Shown one piece after another: positions 15,046 through 23,723 of a stretch of 64,000 bases of DNA (position 1 is the stretch's first letter; each line of letters starts with the position of its first letter). Source of the stretch: Leifsonia sp. PS1209 (GTDB lineage Bacteria > Actinomycetota > Actinomycetes > Actinomycetales > Microbacteriaceae); NCBI RefSeq assembly GCF_012317045.1, contig NZ_CP051154.1:1798001-1862000 (forward strand), read 5' to 3'. A model generated the notes under the pieces. The model did no database searches. It saw only the letters and a program-made list of their open reading frames with translations, and had not been told where the DNA came from. The translations under genes were made by a program, and so were the position numbers.

Positions 15046-15873
15046 ATGGCAAACATCAGCATCGCTGACATCAAGGCCCTGCGCGAGCAGCTCGGCACGG
15101 GCATGGTCGACACCAAGAAGGCGCTCGAGGAGGCCGATGGAGACATCGAGAAGGCCACCGAGATCCTGCGCCTGAAGGGTGCGAAGGGCAACGCGAAGCG
15201 TGCAGACCGCTCCACGAGCGAAGGCCTCGTCGCGGCCAAGGAGAACGGCGAGACCGCCACGATGATCGAGCTCGCCTGCGAGACCGACTTCGTCGCGAAG
15301 GGCGAGAAGTTCGGCGCCCTCGCCGAGAAGGTCCTCGACGCGGTCACCGCCGCGGGCGCCACCACGGTCGAGGAGGCCCTCGCGGCCCCCGCCGGCAGCC
15401 AGACCGTCGCCGAGCTCATCGGCGACGAGGCAGCCATCCTCGGCGAGAAGGTGGAGCTGCGCCGCGTGGCCGTCGTCACCGGCGAGCACTTCGCGATCTA
15501 CCTGCACAAGACCTCCAAAGACCTGCCCCCGCAGGTCGGTGTCGTGCTCGGCTACGCCGGCGACGACGCGGAGACCGCGCGCAGCATCGCCCAGCACATC
15601 TCGTTCGCCAACCCGGAGTTCCTCACCCGTGAGGACGTCCCGGCGGAGGCCGTCGAGAACGAGCGTCGCATCGTCGAGGAGATCTCGCGCAACGAGGGCA
15701 AGCCGGAGGCAGCACTGCCGAAGATCATCGAGGGTCGCCTCGGTGCCTACTTCAAGCAGGTCGCGCTCCTCGAGCAGGACTATGCAAAGGACAACAAGCT
15801 GAGCATCAGCCAGGTGGTCAAGGACGCGGGCATTACCGTGTCCGGCTTCGCCCGGTTCAAGGTCGGCGCCTAG
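15046..15873 (+). CDS. tsf: Elongation factor Ts
   Basis: EF-Ts exchanges GDP for GTP on EF-Tu. The 275-residue protein has the UBA-like N-terminus ADIKALREQLGTGMVDTKKAL and the TDFVAKGEKF core that contacts EF-Tu. The paired core subdomains include a VALLEQDYAKDNK stretch. It forms the classic rpsB-tsf operon and is closed by a 16-bp perfect terminator. Confidence 0.98.
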   Translation: MANISIADIKALREQLGTGMVDTKKALEEADGDIEKATEILRLKGAKGNAKRADRSTSEGLVAAKENGETATMIELACETDFVAKGEKFGALAEKVLDAVTAAGATTVEEALAAPAGSQTVAELIGDEAAILGEKVELRRVAVVTGEHFAIYLHKTSKDLPPQVGVVLGYAGDDAETARSIAQHISFANPEFLTREDVPAEAVENERRIVEEISRNEGKPEAALPKIIEGRLGAYFKQVALLEQDYAKDNKLSISQVVKDAGITVSGFARFKVGA

Positions 15874-15883
15874 CAGCACCATG

Positions 15884-15922
15884 AAGGAGTCCGGATCGTC
15901 TCGTACGATCCGGACTCCTTTT
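15884..15922 (+). terminator. Perfect 16-bp rho-independent terminator after tsf
   Basis: AAGGAGTCCGGATCGT (15884-15899) pairs with its exact complement at 15905-15920 over a 5-nt loop, and a short T-run covers 15919-15922. It is the strongest intrinsic terminator in the window and ends the rpsB-tsf transcript. Confidence 0.95.
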
Positions 15923-16006
15923 CTGTGCGCATGCCGACCGCGTTCGGTACAGGGCTCGCACACCCACTAGCTTTAACGAGATCGCTCACGGAAGGACTCA
16001 TTACGC

Positions 16007-16720
16007 ATGTCGGAATCCAACAAGAGGCGCAGGGTCCTTCTCAAACTCTCCGGTGAGGCGTTCGGTGGCGGCCAGCTCGGCGTCAACCCGGACATCGTCA
16101 GCGCCATCGCCCGCGAGATCGCGCAGGCGGCGCAGGACGTCGAGATCGCCATCGTCGTCGGCGGAGGCAACTTCTTCCGCGGAGCAGAGCTGTCGCAGCG
16201 CGGCATGGACCGCGGCCGCGCCGACTACATGGGGATGCTCGGCACCGTCATGAACTCGCTCGCCCTGCAGGACTTCCTCGAGCAGGCAGGCGCGGAGACC
16301 CGCGTGCAGTCCGCCATCGCGATGACCCAGGTGGCCGAGCCGTACATCCCGCGTCGTGCGGAGCGTCACCTGGAGAAGGACCGCGTGGTCATCTTCGGTG
16401 CCGGCGCAGGCCTGCCGTACTTCTCGACGGACACCGTCGCCGCCCAGCGCGCCCTCGAGATCGAGGCCGACGTGGTGCTCGTCGCCAAGAACGGCGTCGA
16501 CGGCATGTACGACGACGACCCCCGCACCAACCCGGATGCGCGCAAGATCGACCAGATCAGCCACCAGGACGCGCTGCAGCAGGGTCTCAAGGCCGTCGAC
16601 TCGACCGCGCTCAGCCTCTGCATGGACAACGGGATGCCGATGCGCATCTTCGGCATCGAGCCGGCAGGCAACGTGACCGCTGCGCTGCTCGGCGCCGAGA
16701 TCGGCACCCTGCTCGGCTGA
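16007..16720 (+). CDS. pyrH: UMP kinase
   Basis: UMP kinase phosphorylates UMP to UDP. The 237-residue protein has the amino-acid-kinase fold: [22 protein letters not shown], the [11 protein letters not shown] helix, [13 protein letters not shown] and a [13 protein letters not shown] loop. It starts at ATG 16007 behind GGAAGGA. A TAGCTT at 15968-15973 may be its -10. frr follows, as in nearly all bacteria. Confidence 0.98.
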   Translation: MSESNKRRRVLLKLSGEAFGGGQLGVNPDIVSAIAREIAQAAQDVEIAIVVGGGNFFRGAELSQRGMDRGRADYMGMLGTVMNSLALQDFLEQAGAETRVQSAIAMTQVAEPYIPRRAERHLEKDRVVIFGAGAGLPYFSTDTVAAQRALEIEADVVLVAKNGVDGMYDDDPRTNPDARKIDQISHQDALQQGLKAVDSTALSLCMDNGMPMRIFGIEPAGNVTAALLGAEIGTLLG

Positions 16721-16806
16721 GGCTGCCGCCGCAACCGCCGCCCGCAGCATCCGCCCGCATCCTGGGCTCTAGACTAGAAACCGTTCCACCGACTGAAGGA
16801 GAGACC

Positions 16807-17361
16807 GTGATCGCGGATGTGATTTCCGACGCCACCCAGCGCATGAGCAAGACCGTGGAGGCGGCGAAGGACGATTTCAGCACGGTCAGCGCCGGTCGCG
16901 CGAACCCCGCGCTCTTCCAGAAGGTGCTCGTCGACTACTACGGTTCCCCGACGCCGCTCGCGCAGCTCGCCGGTCTGCAGAACCCGGAGGCCCGCGTCCT
17001 GCTCGTCACGCCGTACGACAAGTCGGCGCTCAAGGAGATCGAGAAGGCCATCGTCGCGATGCCGAACATGTCGGCGAACGTCGGCAACGACGGCGACATC
17101 GTGCGCGTCACCCTGCCGGAGCTGACCGAGGAGCGCCGCAAGGAGTTCGTCAAGATCGTCCGCACCAAGGGCGAGGACGCGAAGGTCGCGATCCGCAACA
17201 TCCGCCGCAAGGCGAAGGACGACCTGGACGCCCTCAAGAGCGAGGTCGGCGACGACGACGTGGCGCGCGGTGAGAAGGAGCTCGAGAACATCACCCGCTC
17301 GCACGTCGACGCCGTTGACGACGCACTGAAGCGCAAGGAAGCCGAGCTCCTCGAGGTCTAG
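16807..17361 (+). CDS. frr: Ribosome recycling factor
   Basis: RRF splits post-termination ribosomes together with EF-G. The 184-residue protein is a normal length and has [43 protein letters not shown] and the long C-terminal helix [13 protein letters not shown] 16807 follows AAGGAGA. A TAGACT -10 box at 16770-16775 suggests its own promoter as well as read-through from pyrH. cdsA begins 6 nt after the stop. Confidence 0.98.
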   Translation: MIADVISDATQRMSKTVEAAKDDFSTVSAGRANPALFQKVLVDYYGSPTPLAQLAGLQNPEARVLLVTPYDKSALKEIEKAIVAMPNMSANVGNDGDIVRVTLPELTEERRKEFVKIVRTKGEDAKVAIRNIRRKAKDDLDALKSEVGDDDVARGEKELENITRSHVDAVDDALKRKEAELLEV

Positions 17362-17367
17362 GCGCTG

Positions 17368-18363
17368 ATGACCAACGACACACCGGGCGATCCTGAGAAA
17401 CCCGTCATCCCCAAGCGGGGCCGGTCGGTGTCGAAGGCCGAGTTCCGAGCCCAGGTGCAGGCCACCAGGGCGGATTTCGAGCGTCAGGTGCTCGCTCGCA
17501 AGGCGCAACTGGATGCGACGAACGAGCGCATCGCGGAGCGCACAGGCCGCAACCTGATCCTCGCGATCCTGATCGGCGTCGGCGTCGGCGCCCTCCTGCT
17601 GTTCAGCCTGATCTTCATCAAGGAGATCTTCCTGGTCTTCGGGATGGCGATGGTCGGCTTCGCCGGTTTCGAGCTGACCCAGGCGTTCCGCGGGGCCGGC
17701 CACCGCGTTCCCCGCACGCCGACGCTGATCGCCGCGCTGGCGATCGTTCCCGCGTCGTTCTTCTTCCACGCGGGCGGGCAGCTCGTTTCGCTGTCCGCCG
17801 GCATCCTGTTCGTGGTCGTCTGGCGTTTGATCGAAGAGGCCGCCCGGCCGGATGCGCGGCGCGGGGGAGCGGCGCTGGTCCGCGACCTGACGTGGAGCGT
17901 GCTCGTGCAGCTCTACGTCGTCCTGCTCGGCAGTTTCGCGATCCTGCTGCTCGCGGAAGACGGCGGGGAGTGGTGGGTGCTGGCGTTCATCATCCTGGTG
18001 GTCGCCGTCGATACCGGTGCCTATGTGAGCGGGCTATCGTTCGGCAAGCACCCGATGGCGCCCACGATCAGCCCGAAGAAGACCTGGGAAGGCTTCGCGG
18101 GCGCCGCCGTGACGAGCGTGATCGCGGGCGTGCTGCTCTCGGTGTTCATGCTGCACATGACGTGGTGGTTCGGCGTCGTCTTCGGCATCGCGCTGCTGCT
18201 CACGGCCACGCTGGGCGACCTCGCCGAGTCGCTGATCAAGCGCGATCTGGGCATCAAGGACATGAGTTCCTGGTTGCCCGGCCACGGCGGGTTCCTCGAC
18301 AGGCTCGACTCGATCCTGCCGTCCGCGGCGGTCACGTACGCGCTGTTCCTGATCTTCGGATGA
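17368..18363 (+). CDS. cdsA: Phosphatidate cytidylyltransferase
   Basis: CdsA makes CDP-diacylglycerol from phosphatidate and CTP for phospholipid synthesis. The 331-residue protein has a charged N-terminal extension of about 60 residues and then about 8 membrane helices. The family signature near the C-terminus is intact: SLIKRDLGIKD, followed by PGHGGFLDRLDS. An additional conserved stretch reads GKHPMAPTISPKKTWEG. The pyrH-frr-cdsA order is conserved across bacteria. The stop is 12 nt before the next GTG. Confidence 0.96.
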   Translation: MTNDTPGDPEKPVIPKRGRSVSKAEFRAQVQATRADFERQVLARKAQLDATNERIAERTGRNLILAILIGVGVGALLLFSLIFIKEIFLVFGMAMVGFAGFELTQAFRGAGHRVPRTPTLIAALAIVPASFFFHAGGQLVSLSAGILFVVVWRLIEEAARPDARRGGAALVRDLTWSVLVQLYVVLLGSFAILLLAEDGGEWWVLAFIILVVAVDTGAYVSGLSFGKHPMAPTISPKKTWEGFAGAAVTSVIAGVLLSVFMLHMTWWFGVVFGIALLLTATLGDLAESLIKRDLGIKDMSSWLPGHGGFLDRLDSILPSAAVTYALFLIFG

Positions 18364-18375
18364 CACAATAGGGGA

Positions 18376-18942
18376 GTGAGCACCTTCCCCCGCACTCGCA
18401 AATCGGTCATCGGGTACGACACCGAGCAGGTCGACGAGTTCCTGCAGACAGCGCGCCGCGCATACGACGGAGGCGCGGCAGACGGCGGCACGGCGGACGA
18501 CGCGCCGCTCCTGACCGCCGCAGACATCAGGCACACCGCCTTCGCGATGAAGAAGGGCGGATACTCGACATCGCACGTCGACGCCGCACTCGAACGCCTC
18601 GAGGACGCCTTCGCGGCGCGCGAGCGGGAGTCCGCGAGGACCGCGATGGGAGACGCCGCCTGGTTCGAGCAGGCGCGCACCACGGCGCAGGTGATCCTCA
18701 ACCGGCTGGAGCGCCCGGCGGGGGAGCGGTTCGAGCGCGTGAGCTTCCTGACCTACGGATACAACAAGGGCGACGTCGACCGTTTCGCCACCCGGCTGTC
18801 GCGGTATTTCCAGGACGGACGACCGATGAGCGTCGAAGAAGTGCGCACCGTCACGTTCCGTCCGCAGCGCGGCGGATACCGCGAAATCCAGGTCGATCTG
18901 CTGCTCGACGGCGTGACGGATGTGATGCTGGCTGTTCGCTGA
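18376..18942 (+). CDS. DivIVA-domain-repeat protein
   Basis: The 188-residue protein contains four short modules of the DivIVA/DivI1A type. Two are 'F...R..GYD..EVD.FL'-like (FPRTRKSVIGYDTEQVDEFL at about 4-23; FERVSFLTYGYNKGDVDRF near 117-135). Two are 'IR...F....GGY....VD..L..L' modules after them. It thus looks like a duplicated DivIVA membrane-hook unit without the long coiled coil. GTG 18376 lies exactly 6 nt after CACAAT, so the message is probably leaderless. DivIVA proteins recognise curved membrane at poles and septa in actinobacteria; the exact role of this short form is unknown. Confidence 0.8.
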   Translation: MSTFPRTRKSVIGYDTEQVDEFLQTARRAYDGGAADGGTADDAPLLTAADIRHTAFAMKKGGYSTSHVDAALERLEDAFAARERESARTAMGDAAWFEQARTTAQVILNRLERPAGERFERVSFLTYGYNKGDVDRFATRLSRYFQDGRPMSVEEVRTVTFRPQRGGYREIQVDLLLDGVTDVMLAVR

Positions 18943-18990
18943 GTATGGGTGGGCTGTGTTGGCAGTTCGTCAATTGTTCGTTATGGTTCT

Positions 18991-19710
18991 GTGATCGTGG
19001 GTAGACGAGAAGCAGAGATCATTCCGCTGTCTCCGGCCAACCCGGTCGGCGTAGCGTTCAAGCGACCCCGGCGTCCGCACATCCGGTCGCGTGCGGCCCT
19101 CTACGGTTTCGCCTTCACGGCGGCCGTCGGCTTCGCGCTCGTGAATGTGGTCGACCCGTATTCGGGATCGGCGGCGACCCCGGCGTACGCGGACACCGTG
19201 CAGGCGACCAGCCGGTTCGGCGACGCCCCCGTGCAGTCGCTCACCGCCCCCGGTTCGTACACCGCGACGGTCACGCGCGAGGCCATGACGGTCAAGCCGA
19301 AGCCGAAGCCCGTCGTGGTAGCGCCTCCGAAGCCCGCCGCGACCTCCAGCGACTCCGGCTCCGACTCCGGATCCGGTGGTGGAGCACCCGCCGCCGGCAC
19401 GCCGGACCCCGGTTCCGCCCAGGCCATCGCGTACCAGATGCTGCAGGCGCGCGGCTGGGGAGACGACCAGTACAACTGCCTGGTGTCGCTCTGGAACCGC
19501 GAATCGGGCTGGAACGTCTACGCCTACAACGCGGGAAGCGGCGCATACGGCATCCCGCAGGCGCTGCCCGGCAGCAAGATGGCGTCGGCCGGTCCGGACT
19601 GGCAGAACAGCGCGGCCACGCAGATCACCTGGGGGCTCGGCTACATCTCCGGGCGCTATTCGACGCCCTGCGGCGCGTGGAGCCACTCGGAGAGCTCCGG
19701 CTGGTACTGA
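18991..19710 (+). CDS. Exported lytic transglycosylase-like (lysozyme-fold) protein
   Basis: The 239-residue protein has a basic N-terminus, one membrane or signal helix (about 36-53) ending near YADT, and a low-complexity linker. The linker carries KPKPKP, PPKPAA and Ser/Gly-Asp repeats (about 101-140). A C-terminal catalytic-like domain follows, with Glu171 in the motif LWNRESGWN, then AGSGAYGIPQALPGSKM and ITWGLGYISGRY. This is the transglycosylase/lysozyme signature used by actinobacterial cell-wall remodelling enzymes. Cys163 and a Cys in STPCGAW may form a disulfide. GTG 18991 or 18997 could be the start; a TATGGT box lies at 18982-18987. Confidence 0.85.
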   Translation: MIVGRREAEIIPLSPANPVGVAFKRPRRPHIRSRAALYGFAFTAAVGFALVNVVDPYSGSAATPAYADTVQATSRFGDAPVQSLTAPGSYTATVTREAMTVKPKPKPVVVAPPKPAATSSDSGSDSGSGGGAPAAGTPDPGSAQAIAYQMLQARGWGDDQYNCLVSLWNRESGWNVYAYNAGSGAYGIPQALPGSKMASAGPDWQNSAATQITWGLGYISGRYSTPCGAWSHSESSGWY

Positions 19711-19738
19711 TCCCCTCGGGAGCATCCTGAGCGGTCAG

Positions 19739-19755
19739 CGGCGCTCTGAGCGCCG
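19739..19755 (+). terminator. Short GC hairpin after the lysozyme-like gene
   Basis: CGGCGCT (19739-19745) pairs with AGCGCCG (19749-19755) over a 3-nt loop. There is no T-run, so termination is only possible, not certain. Confidence 0.4.
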
Positions 19756-19804
19756 GATGGCGGCTGCAACGGTCACACCGGCCGCGAAACGGTAGCGTTG
19801 ATGC

Positions 19805-21553
19805 ATGGAGTTCGCGCTGATCGGTGTCATCGGGGTGATCGTCCTCGTCACCGTCTCGAAGTTCTCGAAGCAGCTCGGCGTCGCGGCTCCGCTGGTGCTC
19901 GTGCTCGTCGGGGTGGCCAGCTCGTACATCCCCGGCCTGCCGACTCCGATCGAGGTGCCGCCCTGGGTGATCCTCTCCGCGGTCCTCCCACCGCTGCTGT
20001 ACGCGGCGGCGATCCAGGTGCCGCTGATGGACTTCCGACGCAACCTGGGCACCATCTCGGCGCTGTCCGTGGGCCTGGTGATCGTGACGGCCGTGATCGT
20101 CGGCGTCGTGCTGCACGCGCTGCTTCCCGGACTGTCGCTTGCCGAGGGCATCGCGCTCGGCGCTGTCGTCAGCCCGACGGATGCGGTGGCCGCCACCGCC
20201 GTCGCCAAACGTCTCGGCCTTCCCGCCCGGCTGGTCACGGTGCTCGAAGGCGAGAGCCTGGTCAACGACGCGTCGTCCCTGGTGCTGCTGAAGTCGGCGC
20301 TGGCGGCGACGGCGGCCGTGGTCAGCATCGGATCCGTCGCCTGGAACTTCGCGTTCTCCGTGGTGGTCGCCATCGTGATCGGGCTCGTCGTCGGCATCGT
20401 CACCGTCTACTTCCGTTCCCGGCTGAACGACTCCGTGCTGGAGACCGCGATGTCGTTCGCCGTGCCGTTCATCGCGTACATCCCGACGGAGGAGCTCGGC
20501 GCATCCGGGATCCTCGCGGTGGTCGTCGCCGGGCTCTACACCGGCCACAACGCTGCGAGGAAGTTCAGCGCGCAGGCCCGCATCGCCGAGCGGCTGAACT
20601 GGCGCACCGTGCAGTTCGTGCTGGAGAACGGCGTCTTCCTGCTGATGGGCGTGCAGCTGAACACGATCATCGGCAGCGTCCAGAGCGACAAGGAGTCCAT
20701 CACCGTCGCCACGGCTGTGGGCATCGGGCTGCTGCTCTGCGTGCTCCTGCTCCTCATCCGGGCCGCGTTCATGACGCCGATCGTGATCTGGCTGCGGGCG
20801 ACGCAGCGCAGGGCGGCGGAGCTGGAGGACAGGGTCAGCGCGGGCCTCGACCGGGTGCGCAACAGGGATGAGCCCACCACCGAGCGCGGGCACCGGCGCT
20901 GGCGGCGGCTCACCCGGTATCTGGAACGGCGTTCGGCCGACATCACCGAGATGCAGGAGTCGCCGATCGGCTGGCGCGGCGGCGCCGTGCTCACCTGGGC
21001 CGGGATGCGCGGGGTCGTCACGCTCGCGGCGGCCCAGTCGCTGCCGGCGGACGGCAGCATCCCGTACCGGGCGGAGCTGATCCTGATCGCCTTCACCGTC
21101 GCGCTCGTCACGCTGCTGGCCCAGGGAGGCACGCTGCCGCTGATGATCCGGCTGCTGCGCGTCTCCGGCACGGACGCCGCCGCCGACCGGCGAGAGCTCG
21201 CCGGCCTGCTCGAAGAGCTCAGCGAGGCGGGCATCGCCGCGCTCGAGAACCCGGAGATCCCGCTGGCGGACGGCCAGAAGCTCGACGACCAGGTGGTCGA
21301 TCGGGTGCGGCAGGACACGCTGCTGCGGGTGGAGGCCGAGTGGGAGCGCGTCGAGCGCGAGGAGCAGGAGGAGGAGACCGTCGGGCCGCACCAGCAGTAC
21401 CGCGCGCTGCGGGCCGCCGTGCTGGATGCCGAACGCGCCGCGCTGCTCGAAGCGCGCAGCAGGGGGAACTACTCGTCGCGCATCCTGAGCAGGGCGCAGA
21501 CGATGCTGGACTTCGATGAATCGCGGATGGCGCAACGCGAAGACCGGCCGTGA
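19805..21553 (+). CDS. Na+/H+ antiporter, CPA1 family
   Basis: The 582-residue protein has about 12 N-terminal membrane helices and a cytoplasmic C-terminal half. Family motifs are GAVVSPTDAVAATAVAKRLG (the CPA1 P-T-D-A site) and LEGESLVNDASSLVLLK with the ND pair that binds cations. It exchanges protons for Na+ or K+ and helps pH and salt balance. The tail (from about residue 340) is Arg/Glu-rich and ends with a long charged helix, likely regulatory. ATG 19805 is 6 nt past TAGCGT (19793-19798): leaderless. Confidence 0.93.
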   Translation: MEFALIGVIGVIVLVTVSKFSKQLGVAAPLVLVLVGVASSYIPGLPTPIEVPPWVILSAVLPPLLYAAAIQVPLMDFRRNLGTISALSVGLVIVTAVIVGVVLHALLPGLSLAEGIALGAVVSPTDAVAATAVAKRLGLPARLVTVLEGESLVNDASSLVLLKSALAATAAVVSIGSVAWNFAFSVVVAIVIGLVVGIVTVYFRSRLNDSVLETAMSFAVPFIAYIPTEELGASGILAVVVAGLYTGHNAARKFSAQARIAERLNWRTVQFVLENGVFLLMGVQLNTIIGSVQSDKESITVATAVGIGLLLCVLLLLIRAAFMTPIVIWLRATQRRAAELEDRVSAGLDRVRNRDEPTTERGHRRWRRLTRYLERRSADITEMQESPIGWRGGAVLTWAGMRGVVTLAAAQSLPADGSIPYRAELILIAFTVALVTLLAQGGTLPLMIRLLRVSGTDAAADRRELAGLLEELSEAGIAALENPEIPLADGQKLDDQVVDRVRQDTLLRVEAEWERVEREEQEEETVGPHQQYRALRAAVLDAERAALLEARSRGNYSSRILSRAQTMLDFDESRMAQREDRP

Positions 21554-21575
21554 ATCGGGCGTTTAGACTGGACAG

Positions 21576-21881
21576 ATGCCGCGCAGCAACCGTCCCCGAG
21601 GTCGCCAGGGCCGGGTGCCCGGCGACGACGACGAGGAGAACGGCCTCGGCCGTCTGCTCGCGGGCTGGCGGCAGACGGAGACCCGCCGTGGCGTGGTCTG
21701 GAACGTGCAGCCCGTCTCCGCACTCCAGGCGCAGAAGAGCTACGTCTGCCCCGGCTGCGGGAAGGACGTCGCCCCGGGCGTCGCGCACGTGGTCACCTGG
21801 CGCGCCGACGGCGTGATGGGCGACGCTGCGGACATCGCCGCGCGGCGGCACTGGCACGCCCACTGCTGGAAGATCAGCTGA
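21576..21881 (+). CDS. Small zinc-ribbon-like actinobacterial protein
   Basis: The 101-residue protein has a basic N-terminus (MPRSNRPRGRQGR). Its C-terminal metal-site pattern is SYVCPGCGKDVAPG, a conserved AHVV, and HWHAHCW. The Cys-x2-Cys and His/Cys spacing suggests one bound zinc. Such proteins are conserved across actinobacteria (sometimes mislabelled ATP/GTP-binding protein) without an assigned role. ATG 21576 lies 6 nt after TAGACT (21564-21569), so it is leaderless. The hydrolase that follows is 17 nt downstream and probably cotranscribed. Confidence 0.8.
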   Translation: MPRSNRPRGRQGRVPGDDDEENGLGRLLAGWRQTETRRGVVWNVQPVSALQAQKSYVCPGCGKDVAPGVAHVVTWRADGVMGDAADIAARRHWHAHCWKIS

Positions 21882-21898
21882 CGAGAGAGGTCACGTCC

Positions 21899-22630
21899 GT
21901 GACGACTGCCCCCACCGAGATCCGCGGCGCCATCGAGCTGCCTGCACGACGCGAAGACATCGAGCTGCACACGCGCGACGGCCTCACCCTGGTCGGCGAG
22001 CTGGCAAGCCCGCTCGACCGTCCGCCGGTCGCGACCCTCGTCACGCTGCACCCGCTGCCGACGGGTGGCGGCTTCATGGACTCGCACATCCTGCGGAAGG
22101 CGGCGGGGCGGCTGCCGGCCCTGGCCGACATCGCCGTGCTGCGCTTCAACCTGCGCGGGGTGACGTCGCCGCGCGGCACCAGCCAGGGCGCGTTCGGGCA
22201 CGGCGTCGACGAGCGGTACGACGTCGAGGCGGCGATGGACTTCGTCGCGGAGCGCGGACTGCCGAAGCCGTGGCTGGTCGGCTGGTCGTTCGGGACGGAG
22301 CTGGCGCTGATGTACGGACGCCAGTATCCGGTCGCCGGGGTGATCCTGCTCTCCCCGCCGCTGCACCGCGCTAAGCTGGAGCACCTGGCGGCGTGGGCGG
22401 GGGACAGCCGCCCGATCGTGGCGCTCATCCCGGAGCACGACGACTACCTGAAACCGGATGCGGCCGCCGAGCGGTTCGCGCCGCTGCCGCAGATCGAGCT
22501 GGTCGACGTTGAGGGCGGCAAGCACCTGTGGGTCGGCGAGACGCAGACCAGGCGCGTGCTGACCGAGATCGTCGCGCGCGTGAACCCGTCCGCGCTGCCT
22601 CTGCCGACCACGTACCCGCCCGTCGACTAG
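21899..22630 (+). CDS. Alpha/beta hydrolase
   Basis: The 243-residue protein opens with strand-rich sequence, then TLVTLHPLPTGGGFMDSHI (oxyanion region) and LRFNLRGVTSPRGTS. The nucleophile elbow GWSFGTELAL has Ser as catalytic base partner, followed by LLSPPLHR, an acid-bearing IPEHDDYLKP segment and a catalytic His in GGKHLWVGET. It resembles the small KANL3/Tex30-type or dienelactone-hydrolase-like group. GTG 21899 has GAGAGAGG upstream. The substrate is unknown. It converges with the AI-2E family gene. Confidence 0.85.
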   Translation: MTTAPTEIRGAIELPARREDIELHTRDGLTLVGELASPLDRPPVATLVTLHPLPTGGGFMDSHILRKAAGRLPALADIAVLRFNLRGVTSPRGTSQGAFGHGVDERYDVEAAMDFVAERGLPKPWLVGWSFGTELALMYGRQYPVAGVILLSPPLHRAKLEHLAAWAGDSRPIVALIPEHDDYLKPDAAAERFAPLPQIELVDVEGGKHLWVGETQTRRVLTEIVARVNPSALPLPTTYPPVD

Positions 22631-22663
22631 CGACGACGACGGGCGCCGGCGCCGCCCCGCGGG

Positions 22664-23701
22664 CTAGAGCTCGTTCTGGCGCGGGATGACGACCTGCTTG
22701 ATGATGAGCAGGATCGCGGCGGCGAACGGGATGGCGATCAGCGCGCCGAGGATGCCGAGCAGCGTTCCACCCGCGAGGGCGGCCACCACGACCAGGGCGC
22801 CGGGCACGGCCACCGCGCGGTTCATGATGCGCGGGCTGAGCACGTACGCCTCGACCTGCATGTAGATGATGTAGTAGATCGCCGCAGCGATGGCGGTCGG
22901 CGGCCCGGCCAGCAGGCAGACCGCCGTGATGATCACCGAGCCGGTGATCGTGCCGACGAGCGGGATCAGCGAGAAGAAGAACGCCACGGACGCGAGCAGG
23001 ATCGGGAACTTGGCGCCGATGATCGTCAGGAAGATCGCACTCAGGACGCCGTTGACCAGCGCCAGCGCGACCTGCCCCATCACGTACTTGCCGACGGAGT
23101 CGGTGATCTGGTCGCCGAGGTCGGCGAACCGGGAGCGCTTGGAGGCGGGCACCAGCTGGTAGGTGGCGCGCTTGATGCTCGGCAGCGACGCCGTGAAGTA
23201 GATGGTCAGGATGATGATGATGATCCCGCCGAACACGCCGCTGACGATGCCGATGCCGGTCTGCAGCACCTGCGAGGTGATGTTGGGCAGGTTCTGCTGC
23301 AGCCACTTGGTGACGGCGTCGATGTTGTCCTGGTTGACGATGGTCGGGAACTGGTGCTGCAGCCCCTCGAACCACTTCTCCGCATCCCCGTGGTTGACCC
23401 AGCCGATGATGCCCTGGATGAGCTGGGACAGCTGGTCGACGGCCACCGGCACGATCGCCCAGATGAGCAGAGTGACCAGCCCGATGATGACCACCAGGGT
23501 GACGGTGAGCGCCGCCCAGCGCGGGAACTTGCGCCGTTCGAGGAACGAGATCAACGGCTCGATGCCGAGCGCGATGAAGAGGGCGGCTCCGATGTAGGTG
23601 AGGATCGTCGCCAGGTTGACGATCGACGTCAGGAGCAGGAAACCCAGCCCGACCCCGAGGGTTCCGATCAATCCGACGCGGAACGGGTTCAGGATCTTCA
23701 C
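22664..23701 (-). CDS. AI-2E family transporter (PerM-like)
   Basis: The 345-residue protein has an N-terminal pair of membrane helices, a soluble segment and five to six C-terminal helices. It carries the family segments ISFLERRKFPRWAALTV, FFFSLIPLVGTITGSVI and YVLSPRIMNRAVAVPGALVV. The family includes autoinducer-2 exporters and many uncharacterised permeases. The start ATG is 22 nt behind the stop of the large coiled-coil gene, so the two are probably one operon. The function in this organism is not known. Confidence 0.9.
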   Translation of the reverse strand: MKILNPFRVGLIGTLGVGLGFLLLTSIVNLATILTYIGAALFIALGIEPLISFLERRKFPRWAALTVTLVVIIGLVTLLIWAIVPVAVDQLSQLIQGIIGWVNHGDAEKWFEGLQHQFPTIVNQDNIDAVTKWLQQNLPNITSQVLQTGIGIVSGVFGGIIIIILTIYFTASLPSIKRATYQLVPASKRSRFADLGDQITDSVGKYVMGQVALALVNGVLSAIFLTIIGAKFPILLASVAFFFSLIPLVGTITGSVIITAVCLLAGPPTAIAAAIYYIIYMQVEAYVLSPRIMNRAVAVPGALVVVAALAGGTLLGILGALIAIPFAAAILLIIKQVVIPRQNEL

Positions 23702-23723
23702 GGGGCCCCCACGGTGCTCTTGG

